NCBI GenBank assembly: GCA_034005525.1
Contig: JAVEUP010000003.1
Location: 50,163 to 114,162 of the forward strand
Length of the DNA: 64,000 bases
Direction of reading: 5' to 3'
From: PWXP01 sp034005525
Lineage (GTDB): Bacteria > Planctomycetota > Planctomycetia > Pirellulales > Thermoguttaceae
Both the position numbers and the translations under genes were made by a program. Positions within the stretch are counted from its first letter, which is position 1. Every line of letters starts with the position of its first letter. The notes beneath the pieces are model-generated. The model was given only the letters and a program-made list of their open reading frames with translations, was not told the DNA's origin and did no database searches. Of the stretch, positions 18,546 through 27,299 are shown piece by piece.

Positions 18546-18561
18546 GAACCACCCACCCTAC
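18546..18561 (-). repeat. Repeat tail at recQ stop codon
   Basis: GAACCACCCACCCTAC, identical to 56520-56535. In both places the TAG stop of a minus-strand gene is formed from CTA inside this word, reading GTAGGGTGGGTGGTTC on the coding strand. GTAGGGTGGG also occurs in the TIR elements. Confidence 0.6.
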
Positions 18562-20537
18562 CGAGCCTTCGCCTGCTCGGCAAGCGCCCGCTGGTGAATC
18601 GTCGCGAACGGCACGGCGGCCAGGGCGCCGAACAGCGGATCGCGGGTGAGCTTCGCTCGCACGAGCGCCGGCGAGCTGACTCCGCACAGAAACCGGGCCA
18701 AGACTCGCGGGTCGCGGAATACGCCGGGATGCTCGTCGCGCAGGGCCGCCGCGCGCCGCCACACGTCGGGATCGATCGGCGGCGAACTGCGTTCGGGTAC
18801 GCACACCGGCTTCTGCCCGGCCAGGCACCAGGTGCAGTGCCCGCAAGGCTGGTCGCGTGTTTCCGTAAAATGGGCGCCCAGGGCGGCAACCTGGCAGCCG
18901 TCGTGGCGCACCAGGTCGAACACCTGGCGGAGCCGGTCGATCTCACTCTTCTCGCGTTGCAGCGTACGCCCGTGCAGTTTCGCGGCGAGACCCTGGAAGT
19001 CGTCCGGCGTACGCAGACGCCGGTATCGCTGCCGCACCCCTTCGGCCTTCAGTTCAAGCCACTGCTGCTCGGCCAGGTAGTCGAGTGCACGGACGATGCG
19101 GTCGCGGGGGCATTCCAGCACACGGCTGACGCGGTCGGCGTCAAGCGAGAACCACGTCCTCCCCTTGACGGCATGCCGCAGTATGTCCTTGAGGAAACTC
19201 TGCCGCTCGCCTTCGAAGTGAGAGAGTATCTCCGCTGAGGAAACCAGCGGCTTGAACCGGTAGCTCGAATAGAACGGCGTTCCGCCCTCGAGGTATCCGA
19301 GCAGCTCCAGGTAGCACAGGAGCGTGCGCACGACGAGCAACCGGATGTCGTGGTTGGCCGACAACTCGTGGATGCTCACGTCGAACTCGTCGCCGAGCGC
19401 AAACAACTCGCGCAACAGGCTGGATACCGCATCGGCCGTGGGCGTATCGCCGTAGGTGAAGTTTTCCAGCACGTTCAAGTCGTCGGGCACAAAGAGTACC
19501 TCGCACGTCGCCGGGGCGCCGTCGCGGCCCGCACGCCCGATCTCCTGGGCGAAGTTTTCGAGGCTTTTCGGCGGGTTGTAGTGGTAGATGTAACGGATAT
19601 CGGCCTTGTCAATCCCCATGCCAAACGCGATCGTAGCCACAACCACCCCGCGGTCCGAGCCCAGGAACCAGTCCTGGACCGCCGCCCGCAACTCGTCGTC
19701 CATGCCCGCATGGTATGCCCGCGCGGGAAACCCGGCCTGGCTCAGCCGCTCGGTCACCTCCTCGGCCGTGCGCTGGAGCGTCACGTAGACGATGGCCGGG
19801 CCGGGCGGGCGACTGCCGAGCCGGTCCGCCAGCGCGGCGTCGCGCTCGGCGCCTGTGACAGGCGTGGTCAACAGCGTGAGGTTCGGGCGGTAGAAACCGG
19901 TGCGTACGGCACACTGCGGCTCGATGCGGAACTCGCGGCAGATGTCGTCAAGTACTCGCTTCGTGGCCGTAGCGGTCAGGGCGAACATCCGCTCGGCGCG
20001 GCAGAGACGCGCGAACTGGGCCAGCTTCAGGTAATCGGGGCGGAAGTTGTGCCCCCATTCCGAGATGCAGTGGGCTTCATCGACCGCGAACAGCGATACC
20101 TGTACGCGGCCGATCGCCTCGCGGAACCGTTCATTATTGAACCGCTCCGGCGCCACGTACAACATGCGAAGCTTCCCGGAACGGACCTGGTCCATTACCG
20201 CCCGGTAATCGTCGGCCGTGAGGGTCGAATCGAGCCGGCGGGCGGCGATGCCGCGCGCGGCCAGCGCGTCGATCTGGTCCTTCATCAGCGCGATCAACGG
20301 CGACACCACCAGCGTTAGTCCCGGCAGCAGCACGGCCGGCAACTGGTAGCACAGCGACTTGCCGCCCCCGGTCGGGAACACCGCCGCCGCCGACCGCCCC
20401 GCCAGCAGATGCCCAATCACCTCCTGCTGCCCCGGCTTGAACCCGTCGAACCCGAACCGCTCGCGCAGGAGTCTGATAGCGTCATCGGGCAGTGTCGTCT
20501 TGCTGCCGTCGGCGGAATTAGCAGTCGTGGGGCGCAC
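18558..20537 (-). CDS. recQ: RecQ-family ATP-dependent DNA helicase
   Basis: 659 residues. GTG 20537 is chosen because AAGGAG lies 7 bases upstream; the open frame back to 20612 lacks such a site. Helicase motifs are complete: Q-motif region FGFDGFKPGQQEVI, Walker A FPTGGGKS, DEAH box, FTALTATATKRV-like motif III, and motif VI QEIGRAGRDG. The zinc site follows the usual C-x16-C-x2-C-x2-C spacing (HDGC ... PCGHCTWC). A winged-helix-like stretch lies before it, but no HRDC domain is visible at the C-terminus. It unwinds branched DNA in recombination and repair. The stop codon lies inside the 16-mer shared with 56520-56535. Confidence 0.93.
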   Translation of the reverse strand: MRPTTANSADGSKTTLPDDAIRLLRERFGFDGFKPGQQEVIGHLLAGRSAAAVFPTGGGKSLCYQLPAVLLPGLTLVVSPLIALMKDQIDALAARGIAARRLDSTLTADDYRAVMDQVRSGKLRMLYVAPERFNNERFREAIGRVQVSLFAVDEAHCISEWGHNFRPDYLKLAQFARLCRAERMFALTATATKRVLDDICREFRIEPQCAVRTGFYRPNLTLLTTPVTGAERDAALADRLGSRPPGPAIVYVTLQRTAEEVTERLSQAGFPARAYHAGMDDELRAAVQDWFLGSDRGVVVATIAFGMGIDKADIRYIYHYNPPKSLENFAQEIGRAGRDGAPATCEVLFVPDDLNVLENFTYGDTPTADAVSSLLRELFALGDEFDVSIHELSANHDIRLLVVRTLLCYLELLGYLEGGTPFYSSYRFKPLVSSAEILSHFEGERQSFLKDILRHAVKGRTWFSLDADRVSRVLECPRDRIVRALDYLAEQQWLELKAEGVRQRYRRLRTPDDFQGLAAKLHGRTLQREKSEIDRLRQVFDLVRHDGCQVAALGAHFTETRDQPCGHCTWCLAGQKPVCVPERSSPPIDPDVWRRAAALRDEHPGVFRDPRVLARFLCGVSSPALVRAKLTRDPLFGALAAVPFATIHQRALAEQAKAR

Positions 20538-20588
20538 GTTGAGTCTCCTTGGCCGAGGTGATGGTGGGAACCTATAGCCCAACAGGAT

Positions 20589-20635
20589 ACTATACGGGCG
20601 AACATCACGCAAGGGCCACTACAAAAGAGTATAGT
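20589..20635. promoter_or_regulatory. Spaced inverted repeat in recQ-XRE intergenic region
   Basis: ACTATAC (20589-20595) and GTATAGT (20629-20635) are perfect inverted repeats 33 bases apart in the divergent promoter region between recQ and the XRE gene. They could be paired operator half-sites for looping, or chance TA-rich boxes. Confidence 0.3.
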
Positions 20636-20666
20636 TCTCCCGCTCCGGAGGCGGGTTCATGCCGAA

Positions 20667-20703
20667 AATGATGTACAAATCATTGATATTGATCTAAAGA
20701 TCA
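20667..20703. promoter_or_regulatory. Two palindromes upstream of XRE-ACP operon
   Basis: AATGAT-GTACAA-ATCATT (20667-20684) and TGATCT-AA-AGATCA (20690-20703) are perfect inverted repeats five bases apart, and both contain ATCA(T). They lie 45-80 bases before the XRE start, in the only clearly AT-rich stretch nearby. The arrangement fits an autoregulatory operator. Confidence 0.5.
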
Positions 20704-20747
20704 TTATCGGGTAGGATCGATGAGAGTACCCAGCGGAGGAATCTACA

Positions 20748-21167
20748 ATGAATGCCACGAAGCGTTTATCCATCGACTGCCGACGCGTCGAACTCGACGG
20801 CAGCCGGTACGTGATCCTAAGAGAGTCGCTCTTCACGGAAATCTGTCGCCGTGCGGGCGTGGAGCCGGATGCTCCTGCAGAAGGGCCGCTGGAAGCGTCG
20901 CTCGATCTGGACCGCGTATCGCTCGCTCAGAAGCTTGCCCGGCGGCGACGGGCGGTTGGGCTGACCCAATCGGAACTTGCACGGCGTGCCGGTATTCGGC
21001 CGGAAACACTCAACCGGATCGAGCGGGGCCGCACGACGCCCGATTTCGCTACCATCCGGAAACTCGTCGTTGCCATCAACGCTGCGGAAGACGAGAAGGT
21101 CGCTTCGGAGAGTTCCTCCACCTCGACCGCTCACCCACAGGAGACCTCACATGACGGCAAACCATGA
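20748..21167 (+). CDS. XRE-family transcriptional regulator
   Basis: 139 residues with a strong GGAGG 9 bases before ATG 20748. The N-terminal 55 residues (RYVILRESLFTEICRRAG) resemble the N-terminal halves of XRE-type antitoxins and small regulators. The helix-turn-helix spans about 58-112: LAQKLARRRRAVGLTQSELA, then AGIRPETLNRIERGRTTPDF. The tail is Ser/Thr/Glu-rich. The last 17 bases overlap the start of the ACP gene. Likely binds the palindromes at 20667-20703 and represses its own operon. Target genes beyond this are unknown. Confidence 0.85.
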   Translation: MNATKRLSIDCRRVELDGSRYVILRESLFTEICRRAGVEPDAPAEGPLEASLDLDRVSLAQKLARRRRAVGLTQSELARRAGIRPETLNRIERGRTTPDFATIRKLVVAINAAEDEKVASESSSTSTAHPQETSHDGKP

Positions 21168-21432
21168 ACTGCCCGCCAGCACCCGCGACTGTCGTGAAAG
21201 CGTCCTTCACGACGTCAAGCGAATCGTGGCCGAGCAAGTGGGCACACCCCCGGACGGTATTCTCGCTGAGCACCGCCTCGAAGAAGACCTTGGCTGCGAC
21301 AGCCTCATGCTGGTCGAGATCACAATGGAGCTTGAAGAGCATTTCGACATCTCGATCCCAGACGAGCAGGCCGAGTACACCCGCAGAATCGGCGATATCG
21401 TCGATGGTGTGCTCCGGTTGCTCGAAGGCTGA
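21151..21432 (+). CDS. Acyl carrier protein-like protein
   Basis: 93 residues, beginning inside the end of the XRE gene with AGGAG 6 bases before ATG 21151. The ACP core is clear: DVKRIVAEQVGTPPDGIL, LEEDLGCDSLMLVEITMELE and FDISIPDEQAEYTRRIGDIV. Ser51 in the DSL motif should carry 4'-phosphopantetheine. It carries an acyl, polyketide or other thioester group. No acyltransferase, ketosynthase or FabF neighbour is in the window, so it is unlikely to be the housekeeping fatty-acid ACP. Tight coupling to a DNA-binding regulator is unusual. Confidence 0.88.
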   Translation: MTANHELPASTRDCRESVLHDVKRIVAEQVGTPPDGILAEHRLEEDLGCDSLMLVEITMELEEHFDISIPDEQAEYTRRIGDIVDGVLRLLEG

Positions 21433-21635
21433 GAATCCCCCAAAGTGGTTCTCTACGCTAGCCCGTTGCCGAACCGCCGCCCCAATACCAAAGGCGAAAA
21501 GCAACGCCACAGGGGGGCGGCATTCAAGGGCACGAATCAGAGACACTGTCCATGCCGAACATTGTGTCGTCGGCTAGTTGAGAGTAGTATAAAAGGGTAG
21601 CGTGTGCAGGCCCATTCAAATAGGAGCAAGGGAAG

Positions 21636-21869
21636 ATGGATCGAGATACGTTCGATGGCACGATCCGAGCGTTCAAAGACCGGACACCGTTTCGACCTTT
21701 CAGTGTCGCCATGGTTAACGGTGACCGGCTGGAGATAGACCACCCCGACGCCCTGGCGGTTCGAGATGGTGTGGCGTTGTTCGCAGCCCCGGGCGGGGTT
21801 CCGGTGATATTCGACCACGAGGGTGTGAGCCAGGTCGTGGGCGATCTGGCCGAACGGTCTTCGTCGTGA
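21636..21869 (+). CDS. Small conserved-type protein of unknown function
   Basis: 77 residues with a GGAG-type site before ATG 21636. The sequence has a compact alpha/beta look: TFDGTIRAFKDRTPFRPFSV, then NGDRLEIDHPDALAVRDG, FAAPGGVPVIFDHEGVSQV. This resembles small single-domain proteins common in planctomycetes, but I do not recognise a named function. A TATAAA box lies at 21588-21593, so it may have its own promoter. Confidence 0.65.
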   Translation: MDRDTFDGTIRAFKDRTPFRPFSVAMVNGDRLEIDHPDALAVRDGVALFAAPGGVPVIFDHEGVSQVVGDLAERSSS

Positions 21870-21892
21870 CATCGACTCCGCTGAGCATCCTC

Positions 21893-23230
21893 CTACACTG
21901 ATCCCGTACGCTCAATCGCCTCGGACAGCAGGTCACGGAGCTTCGTCAGCCCGCGCAGGCGGTCGATGACGCGGGAATGGGCGAAAATCCGGACGCGCTT
22001 CACGTAGTCGTCGAACTGCTCGGTCGCCAGCGTGCGGACCACGGGCGACGCCTCGTCGAGCGTCCGGTAGCAGCCTTCCTTGGCGAAATGGATCTCGACG
22101 TCGAATTGCACTTCGCGCTGCATGGGCGGTGCGTCGAACAGAACCTCGTGCGGCGCCACGACCTGCCCCAGCGCCGTACTGCACAGCGTGGCGAACTGCT
22201 CCGCGCATGCCACAAGCCACGGGTAGGGGCGGCGGGCCAGGCGGTAGTACAGGTCCCGGTCCTCCAGAAAGCTCATTTGCATCAGCCGCTTGTACAGCCG
22301 CCGCGAGGGCCCGAACAGTCCCGCAAGCAATTCGCCGGCCGGACCGTCGCCCGCCACGCGGCGCATTTCGGCGATCATGGGCTCTTCCGTACTGCGAAAC
22401 AGCGCGTCGAGTTCCAGCATGCCGTGCAACAGGTAGAACGCCCGCTGAAGCATTGCCGTGGCCGCACGCACCGCGTGGTGCCAGTACACCTCGCTGAACA
22501 TCACGTAGCGGGCGAACACCATCATCTCTGCAGCCGTCTTGCCCTTGTCGCGAATAGCCAGGCCGTCGCCGGTGGCGTTCAGGCACAGGCTTCCGAACAG
22601 CCGGTGCTGGTCGAAATGCCTGCCGTAGGGCACGCCGGCGTGCAGGCTGTCGCGGAAAAGATAATCCATCTTATCGATGTCGATCGGCCCGGATAGCATG
22701 CTGCCGAGAATGCGCGAGGCGGTGTCGGCAGGCTTTTCGCTCAAGAGGGCCACGACGTCGCGAGGGTGGACATTCCAGTCATGGCGCAGAACGTCGGCCA
22801 ACTCGCCTTCGAGCAGAAAGCTGTTGGCGAACAACTCGTGGCTGGGCACGCTGGGAAGCCGCACGTCCTCGATCGGATGGCAGAAAGGCCAGTGCCCCAG
22901 GTCGTGCAGCAGGGCCGCCGCAATAAATATCTCGGCCTCTTCAGGGCCCACCGCGTCGACAAACCGCGCGTCGTTCGAAAGCTGCCGCAGGTACACCAGG
23001 GCCAGCCGGTAGACGCCCAGGCTGTGCTCGAACCGGGTATGCAGCGCCGCGGGATAAACCAGCGATACGAGCCCGAGCTGGCTGATGCGCGCCAGCCGTC
23101 GGAACTCGGCGGTGTCGATCAGTGCGCGAACCCGATCGGTCAACGGCACGTCGATTTCCGGCGGGATGCGGATCAACTGCCGCCTGGCGGAGAGGGCGGC
23201 CACCTCGGGAATGTGGTCTATGGGAGTCAT
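21893..23230 (-). CDS. HD-superfamily phosphohydrolase
   Basis: 445 residues. ATG 23230 is chosen because the longer frame to 23386 runs through a palindromic repeat. HD metal-site residues are visible: HTRFEHSLGV (His), AALLHDLGHWPFCHPIED (His-Asp), and IDIDKMDYLFRDS (Asp), as in the COG1078 dGTPase-like group. Such enzymes hydrolyse phosphate esters or (d)NTPs. The C-terminal half is helical. The substrate is unknown; dGTP triphosphohydrolase activity cannot be assumed. Confidence 0.85.
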   Translation of the reverse strand: MTPIDHIPEVAALSARRQLIRIPPEIDVPLTDRVRALIDTAEFRRLARISQLGLVSLVYPAALHTRFEHSLGVYRLALVYLRQLSNDARFVDAVGPEEAEIFIAAALLHDLGHWPFCHPIEDVRLPSVPSHELFANSFLLEGELADVLRHDWNVHPRDVVALLSEKPADTASRILGSMLSGPIDIDKMDYLFRDSLHAGVPYGRHFDQHRLFGSLCLNATGDGLAIRDKGKTAAEMMVFARYVMFSEVYWHHAVRAATAMLQRAFYLLHGMLELDALFRSTEEPMIAEMRRVAGDGPAGELLAGLFGPSRRLYKRLMQMSFLEDRDLYYRLARRPYPWLVACAEQFATLCSTALGQVVAPHEVLFDAPPMQREVQFDVEIHFAKEGCYRTLDEASPVVRTLATEQFDDYVKRVRIFAHSRVIDRLRGLTKLRDLLSEAIERTGSV

Positions 23231-23316
23231 CACCCGCACAAGCCTATCGGCCCAGCGCCGGCTTTTCAAGCGGGATCGGATGCAGAAACGGGTTTGTGGC
23301 GGCCAGTCGTCGGGCT

Positions 23317-23387
23317 GTTGGAGTTCACGCTTCAGCGTGCAGGATTCGGCCCATGCTTGATTCGCTCGCCAGAGCGTGAACTCCAAC
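23317..23387. repeat. Palindromic repeat with GTTGGAGTTCACGCT arms
   Basis: GTTGGAGTTCACGCT at 23317-23331 is matched by its inverted copy AGCGTGAACTCCAAC at 23373-23387 around a 41-base centre. It lies just upstream of the HD phosphohydrolase start. The arms are a perfect 15-bp match. This is a third palindrome type, distinct from the TIR elements and family B. Confidence 0.7.
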
Positions 23388-23419
23388 TACAGGTTCGTTC
23401 CTGCACCGATCGGGATTCC

Positions 23420-24094
23420 TCAACTCCAGGGCCACGGCATGCCGGCCGTCCAGCGAAGGCCAAGGGTTGCGAGCATGTAGAAGGTATAGTGGAAGACGCC
23501 GTCACCGAAGTCCAGGTCGAGCGAGAACGTGGGCAGGGCGCCTCCGATGGCCAGAAACGGGGGAATAATGAACAACCATTGCCACAACTCGCCCGTCAGC
23601 AACGACATGCCGGCCAAATAGGAGAGCACTCCCCACAACAAGACGTACCCAAATGCACACACGCCTGCACGCACCAGCAGTTCCCGACCTTGGTACGGCT
23701 CCTTCTCGTCGTTACGCAGGAAGGCATATCCAGCCAGGGCAAGCGGAGGCGAAACGACGAGCAGCCCCAGGGTACAAGCGACCGCGCTGATGGCGAAAAT
23801 CCTGCCTCCGAGCCACGAAACCAGAACCGCTCCCAGAACCGCAGCGGCAATGGCCACGACCTGAACGGCCTCCACCTTGGTTTCCGTACGCGCGATGGGC
23901 TTCAGAACCAGCTTTCCCGTAGCGTCCCGCCCACCCGAAGCGAACTCCTCGGCCCCATGGACCTTGACCTCCTCCTTCTTGGTGGGCACCCGAATGGGCG
24001 CCTTGCACTTGGGGCATGGACCTGTCCGACCCGCAAACTTCTCATCTACCGAGAAACGCGTCCGGCACTTGCCGCAAACAACAGTAATCGCCAT
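23420..24094 (-). CDS. Zinc-ribbon membrane protein
   Basis: 224 residues from ATG 24094. The N-terminus is a zinc ribbon (CGKCRTRFSVDEKFAGRTGP, then CPKCKAPIRVP) of the kind seen in planctomycete membrane proteins. A charged linker of about 50 residues follows, then about five hydrophobic helices (VVAIAAAVLGAVLVSWLGG, FAISAVACTLGLLVV and later segments). No catalytic motif is visible. The zinc ribbon resembles that of the protein at 31076, but the membrane parts differ. Function unknown. Confidence 0.75.
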   Translation of the reverse strand: MAITVVCGKCRTRFSVDEKFAGRTGPCPKCKAPIRVPTKKEEVKVHGAEEFASGGRDATGKLVLKPIARTETKVEAVQVVAIAAAVLGAVLVSWLGGRIFAISAVACTLGLLVVSPPLALAGYAFLRNDEKEPYQGRELLVRAGVCAFGYVLLWGVLSYLAGMSLLTGELWQWLFIIPPFLAIGGALPTFSLDLDFGDGVFHYTFYMLATLGLRWTAGMPWPWS

Positions 24095-24559
24095 GGAAAG
24101 TCTCAGCGGATAGGCTGTGAGGAGCGTGCTGTCTGATCTGGTTAACGTACTATCGGGGTTCGCGCGGCGAGCCTTTTCCAATGCGTGCGAAGAGGACCGG
24201 TCCATTTTCGCGACATATGGGACGATTCACCGATCTTCGCGTATTCTGCCGCGAAAACGGAGACCGCTCCACAGCCCCCCCCCTCGCAGGGCGGGCCGGT
24301 TCGCCCGGTCTGAGCAGCTTGCTTCTGTTCCGGTGCTACGCACGACCAGCCATAGTTTCGCAAAGCTCGCGCCGCTGTCAAGGTAACCGTTCGCATAACC
24401 CTTTTCGGCTCCATGGCGCACCTTCGGGACGGTGGCCAGTCCGTTGTTGTTCAGAGCAGGCGGGGAGAGACTGCAAGACGTGTACAGGGGCCGGCGGTGA
24501 GAGCCAGTCGCGGAGCATTGTGTCTGCGGGAGCCGCGCGGGCGGTCAGCGTCCATTGGC
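24095..24559. other. Intergenic region, nothing recognised
   Basis: 465 bases upstream of the zinc-ribbon gene and beyond the end of the GH109-like gene. Frames on both strands here extend antisense into neighbours and show no family signature. No tRNA, promoter or repeat of the families seen elsewhere was found. Confidence 0.4.
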
Positions 24560-25939
24560 TCATGCGCCGACGATTCCCAGGGGTTCTGCCGTCTGCCATG
24601 CGCCGCGCGTGAAATCCGGCACCTCGACGGCCGAACCGCCGTTGCGCACGGAGCGTTCGGTGAGTTCGACCAGTGAACTCCAAGCCACGCCGTCGTAGAC
24701 GTCCTGATCGAGCGGCAAGCCGTTCAGCAGGCAGTGGCACAGGCGGTACTCCATCAGGTAGTCCATGCCGCCGTGTCCGCCCAGCTTCTTCGCCGTCTCG
24801 CCTTCTTTGTCCCAGAGCGGGTGGATATATTGGGCCTGGAGTTCGGCCAACGCCTGGTCGCTCATCCATTTCTCGGCGTTCGGCGCCAGAGCCACACGCA
24901 GCGGGTAGTCGCCCAGCGTACCTTTCGTGCCCGACAGCAGCGTGTGGCGGCTGTAGGGACGCGGGCTTCGGGTTGCGAATTGCAGCAGGATGGTTTTGCC
25001 GAGCTGAGTCCGGATGATTGAGGTGTTCATGTCGCCAGTTTTCGCCGTGCGCGCGGTTTTGGCCTCCCAGCTCTCCGGACCGAAGGTCTCCTCGACCGTG
25101 CTTTGCAGCGCGAAGGGGTCGCTGCTCATGGAGACCACCGCCGTCATGCGGTCGCCCCGATTGATGTTCATGCACTGGCAGACGGGGCCGAGTCCATGCG
25201 TGGGATAGAGGTTGCCGACATGATGCTGATACCACTTGAATCGCCACGCTGAGAACTTCTCTTTGGCCGTGTCCGCTTTCCGGTAACCTCCGAGCCCGCT
25301 ATGGATGTAACCGGCCTCGGCGTGGGCGATCTCGCCCAGAACGCCTTTGCGGCAAAGGTTCAGGGCGAACAGCTCGTGACTCCCGTAACAGCAGTTTTCG
25401 AGCATCATGCAGTGGAGCCGCGTCTTCTCCGCCATATGAACCAGCCGCCAGCAGTCCTCGACCGTCATGGCCATCGGCACCTCCACGCCGACGTGTTTGC
25501 CACACTGCATGGCGTACAGCGCCATGGGCACGTGCCACTCCCAAGGCGTACAGACGTAGACAAGGTTCACGTCCGGCCGTTCGCACAGTCCTTTGAACGC
25601 ATCCTCGGACCCCGAATACTCCGCGGGCGCCGGATGTCCGGCGGCCACGACGTCCGCCGCGCTCTTGTCGACCCGGTCGCCAAAAACGTCGCAGATTGCC
25701 GTGACTCTTGTTTTCGGGATTGCGCACAGCCGTTTCACAGCGCCGGGACCGCGCGCGCCCACGCCGATAAAACCGACTCGCACCTCGTCCAGCGCTGGCG
25801 CGCGGAAACCGATCAACGACTCGCCGGTATCGCAGGCGCTCGCGATTGTCCGGCAGACGGTTCCCGGGATGAGAGCAGTCAACCCGGTTGCCGAAGCCGC
25901 CTTCAAAAAGGAACGTCTCCTCACACTTTTCCGATTCAT
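24560..25939 (-). CDS. Tat-exported Gfo/Idh/MocA protein, GH109-like
   Basis: 459 residues with AGGAGG 6 bases before the ATG and a twin-arginine leader (SVRRRSFLKAASATGLTAL). The Rossmann motif VRVGFIGVGARGPGAV, CDVFGDR, CTPWEWHVPMALYAMQCGKH and VEVPMAMTVE are followed by ENCCYGSHELFALN, GGLGPVCQCMNINRGD-type residues and GGHGGMDYLM. These blocks match the NAD-dependent GH109 (alpha-N-acetylgalactosaminidase-type) group, which cleaves glycosides by a redox-assisted mechanism. Such enzymes act on exported or host-type glycans. The substrate is inferred only from family likeness. Confidence 0.85.
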   Translation of the reverse strand: MNRKSVRRRSFLKAASATGLTALIPGTVCRTIASACDTGESLIGFRAPALDEVRVGFIGVGARGPGAVKRLCAIPKTRVTAICDVFGDRVDKSAADVVAAGHPAPAEYSGSEDAFKGLCERPDVNLVYVCTPWEWHVPMALYAMQCGKHVGVEVPMAMTVEDCWRLVHMAEKTRLHCMMLENCCYGSHELFALNLCRKGVLGEIAHAEAGYIHSGLGGYRKADTAKEKFSAWRFKWYQHHVGNLYPTHGLGPVCQCMNINRGDRMTAVVSMSSDPFALQSTVEETFGPESWEAKTARTAKTGDMNTSIIRTQLGKTILLQFATRSPRPYSRHTLLSGTKGTLGDYPLRVALAPNAEKWMSDQALAELQAQYIHPLWDKEGETAKKLGGHGGMDYLMEYRLCHCLLNGLPLDQDVYDGVAWSSLVELTERSVRNGGSAVEVPDFTRGAWQTAEPLGIVGA

Positions 25940-25953
25940 GCTGACCTCCTTTT

Positions 25954-26098
25954 AGCCCAGATTATTCATGACGATGTAGGGTGGTGACAAGCAAGCCAAG
26001 ACCCTGGTGGGCCTTCGGTCGCTTGGCCGGGCCTGCTTCCAGCGCACGACGTGCAAACCACCCCGGGTGTGGCTTGCGCAGGCCCACCAAGAACTTAC
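25954..26098 (+). mobile_element. TIR element copy R2, right end lost
   Basis: Starts AGCCCAGATTATTCATG at 25954. The body is very similar to the copy at 47078-47256 for about 145 bases, including GGTGACAAGCAAGCCAAGAC and the TCCAGCGCACG block. Similarity stops near 26098, and the expected right TIR is absent. It lies just upstream of the GH109-like gene in a divergent region. Confidence 0.75.
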
Positions 26099-26470
26099 TG
26101 TCATCCCAACGATTGCACTGCCAGGCAGGCGGCGTATCCGCTAAGCTTGCGGGACCTGCAAAGACGGCGGTCTCACCCGCTGTCGCGGTTAATTTCCCTG
26201 CTGATCCCCAGGTTCCCCAATGGGTTTCCCATGTGGGTCTCAGCATGGTAACCTTAACTATCAGGCGCTGCGATTGCGATGCCCACATGGAGCCATATTG
26301 TGCCCCTCTGTAAGGCTATTGTTTCGGCAGTCCGAGGGTTAGGCATGCCCTTCGGAAGCCGTTGCTAGTATAATTACGGTGCTTTTCGGGGGTGTCGCAG
26401 ACCATGGGCGGCGTCGAATAGGAATGGGGCACTCCCCCCTGAACGGTCGTGAGAAATCGAGGAACACCTT
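26099..26470. other. Region upstream of cpaB with a TATAAT box
   Basis: About 370 bases with no credible gene. A perfect TATAAT at 26369-26374 lies about 97 bases before the cpaB start and is the best promoter candidate for the Tad operon, but its -35 region is poor. The rest shows no recognisable structure. Confidence 0.4.
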
Positions 26471-27193
26471 ATGAAAGGGTTGCAGGGTCTGGTCATTGCG
26501 ATTGTGCTGGGGCTGGCGGCGGCCATGCTGAACTGGTTTTACCTGGTGCGGCAGTCGCAGCAGGTGGAAATGGTCGCGTTCGTTGGCATCCATCCGGACC
26601 AACACGTCGAACGCGGCGAGCGGTTGCGTAATGAGCATCTGGTGGCAGTTGACATTCCACGGCACTCGGTGAGGAATCTCCGCGACTTCGCGGTTCTTGA
26701 CGCGGCTCGCGCCACGGTGGTTGGGCAGGCCGTGTCGCGGCCGCTCGAAGGGGGCAGCCTGCTCTTGCAGGCCGACTTGGACACGCCGCCGCCGAAGCTC
26801 ACCCTCGGCGAGAACGAACGCATTATGTGGATTCCCGTCGATAGCCGCTCGTTCGTCCCCTCGCTCATCACACCGGGCGACTTGGTGACGTTCACGATAG
26901 TCCGCACGGCGCCGACGCCGGCTGGCGGACCGGACAACGATCCGGACATTGGCCGCCCGCCGGCACCCGCCGACCCGGTCAGAAGGATCGGGAAGTTCAA
27001 GGTACTGTCGGTGGGCAACCGGCTGGGCAGTGCCGAGGTGATGCAAGCGGCGAAGATCCCGCAAATGCAGGAAAACGTGCTCGGCATCAGTATCACGCCG
27101 GAGCTTGAGAAGCAGGCCAACGAGTTGTGGAAGCTGATCCAGGCGGCCGACTTCCGCAGCGTGGGCATCGAGAAGCATGGAGAGCGACAGTGA
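26471..27193 (+). CDS. cpaB: Flp pilus assembly protein CpaB (SAF domain)
   Basis: 240 residues. An N-terminal membrane anchor (GLVIAIVLGLAAAMLNWFYL) is followed by a SAF-type domain (VERGERLRNEHLVAVDIPRH, then VVGQAVSRPLEGGSLLL). A second RcpC/CpaB-like part is seen in IPVDSRSFVPSLITPGDLVTF. CpaB acts in the periplasm with the Tad secretin. This is the first gene of the local Tad set, and its end overlaps the frame extension upstream of tadA. Confidence 0.85.
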   Translation: MKGLQGLVIAIVLGLAAAMLNWFYLVRQSQQVEMVAFVGIHPDQHVERGERLRNEHLVAVDIPRHSVRNLRDFAVLDAARATVVGQAVSRPLEGGSLLLQADLDTPPPKLTLGENERIMWIPVDSRSFVPSLITPGDLVTFTIVRTAPTPAGGPDNDPDIGRPPAPADPVRRIGKFKVLSVGNRLGSAEVMQAAKIPQMQENVLGISITPELEKQANELWKLIQAADFRSVGIEKHGERQ

Positions 27194-27299
27194 ACGTAAA
27201 CAGGGGATCAGGCCGGTCGCAATCGGCGAGGCTTCATTTCGGCGAAGAATGCGGACGGTGACGTTACCGCTCCCCTTATCCCGCTACGGGACTGGCAGC

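Noticed and set aside
23231..23386. N-terminal extension of the HD phosphohydrolase
   Set aside because: It would be encoded by the palindromic repeat at 23317-23387 and has no conserved residues.
24378..25247. Minus-strand frame of 289 codons overlapping the GH109-like gene
   Set aside because: Same strand, different frame; the GH109-like frame has leader and conserved motifs, this one does not.
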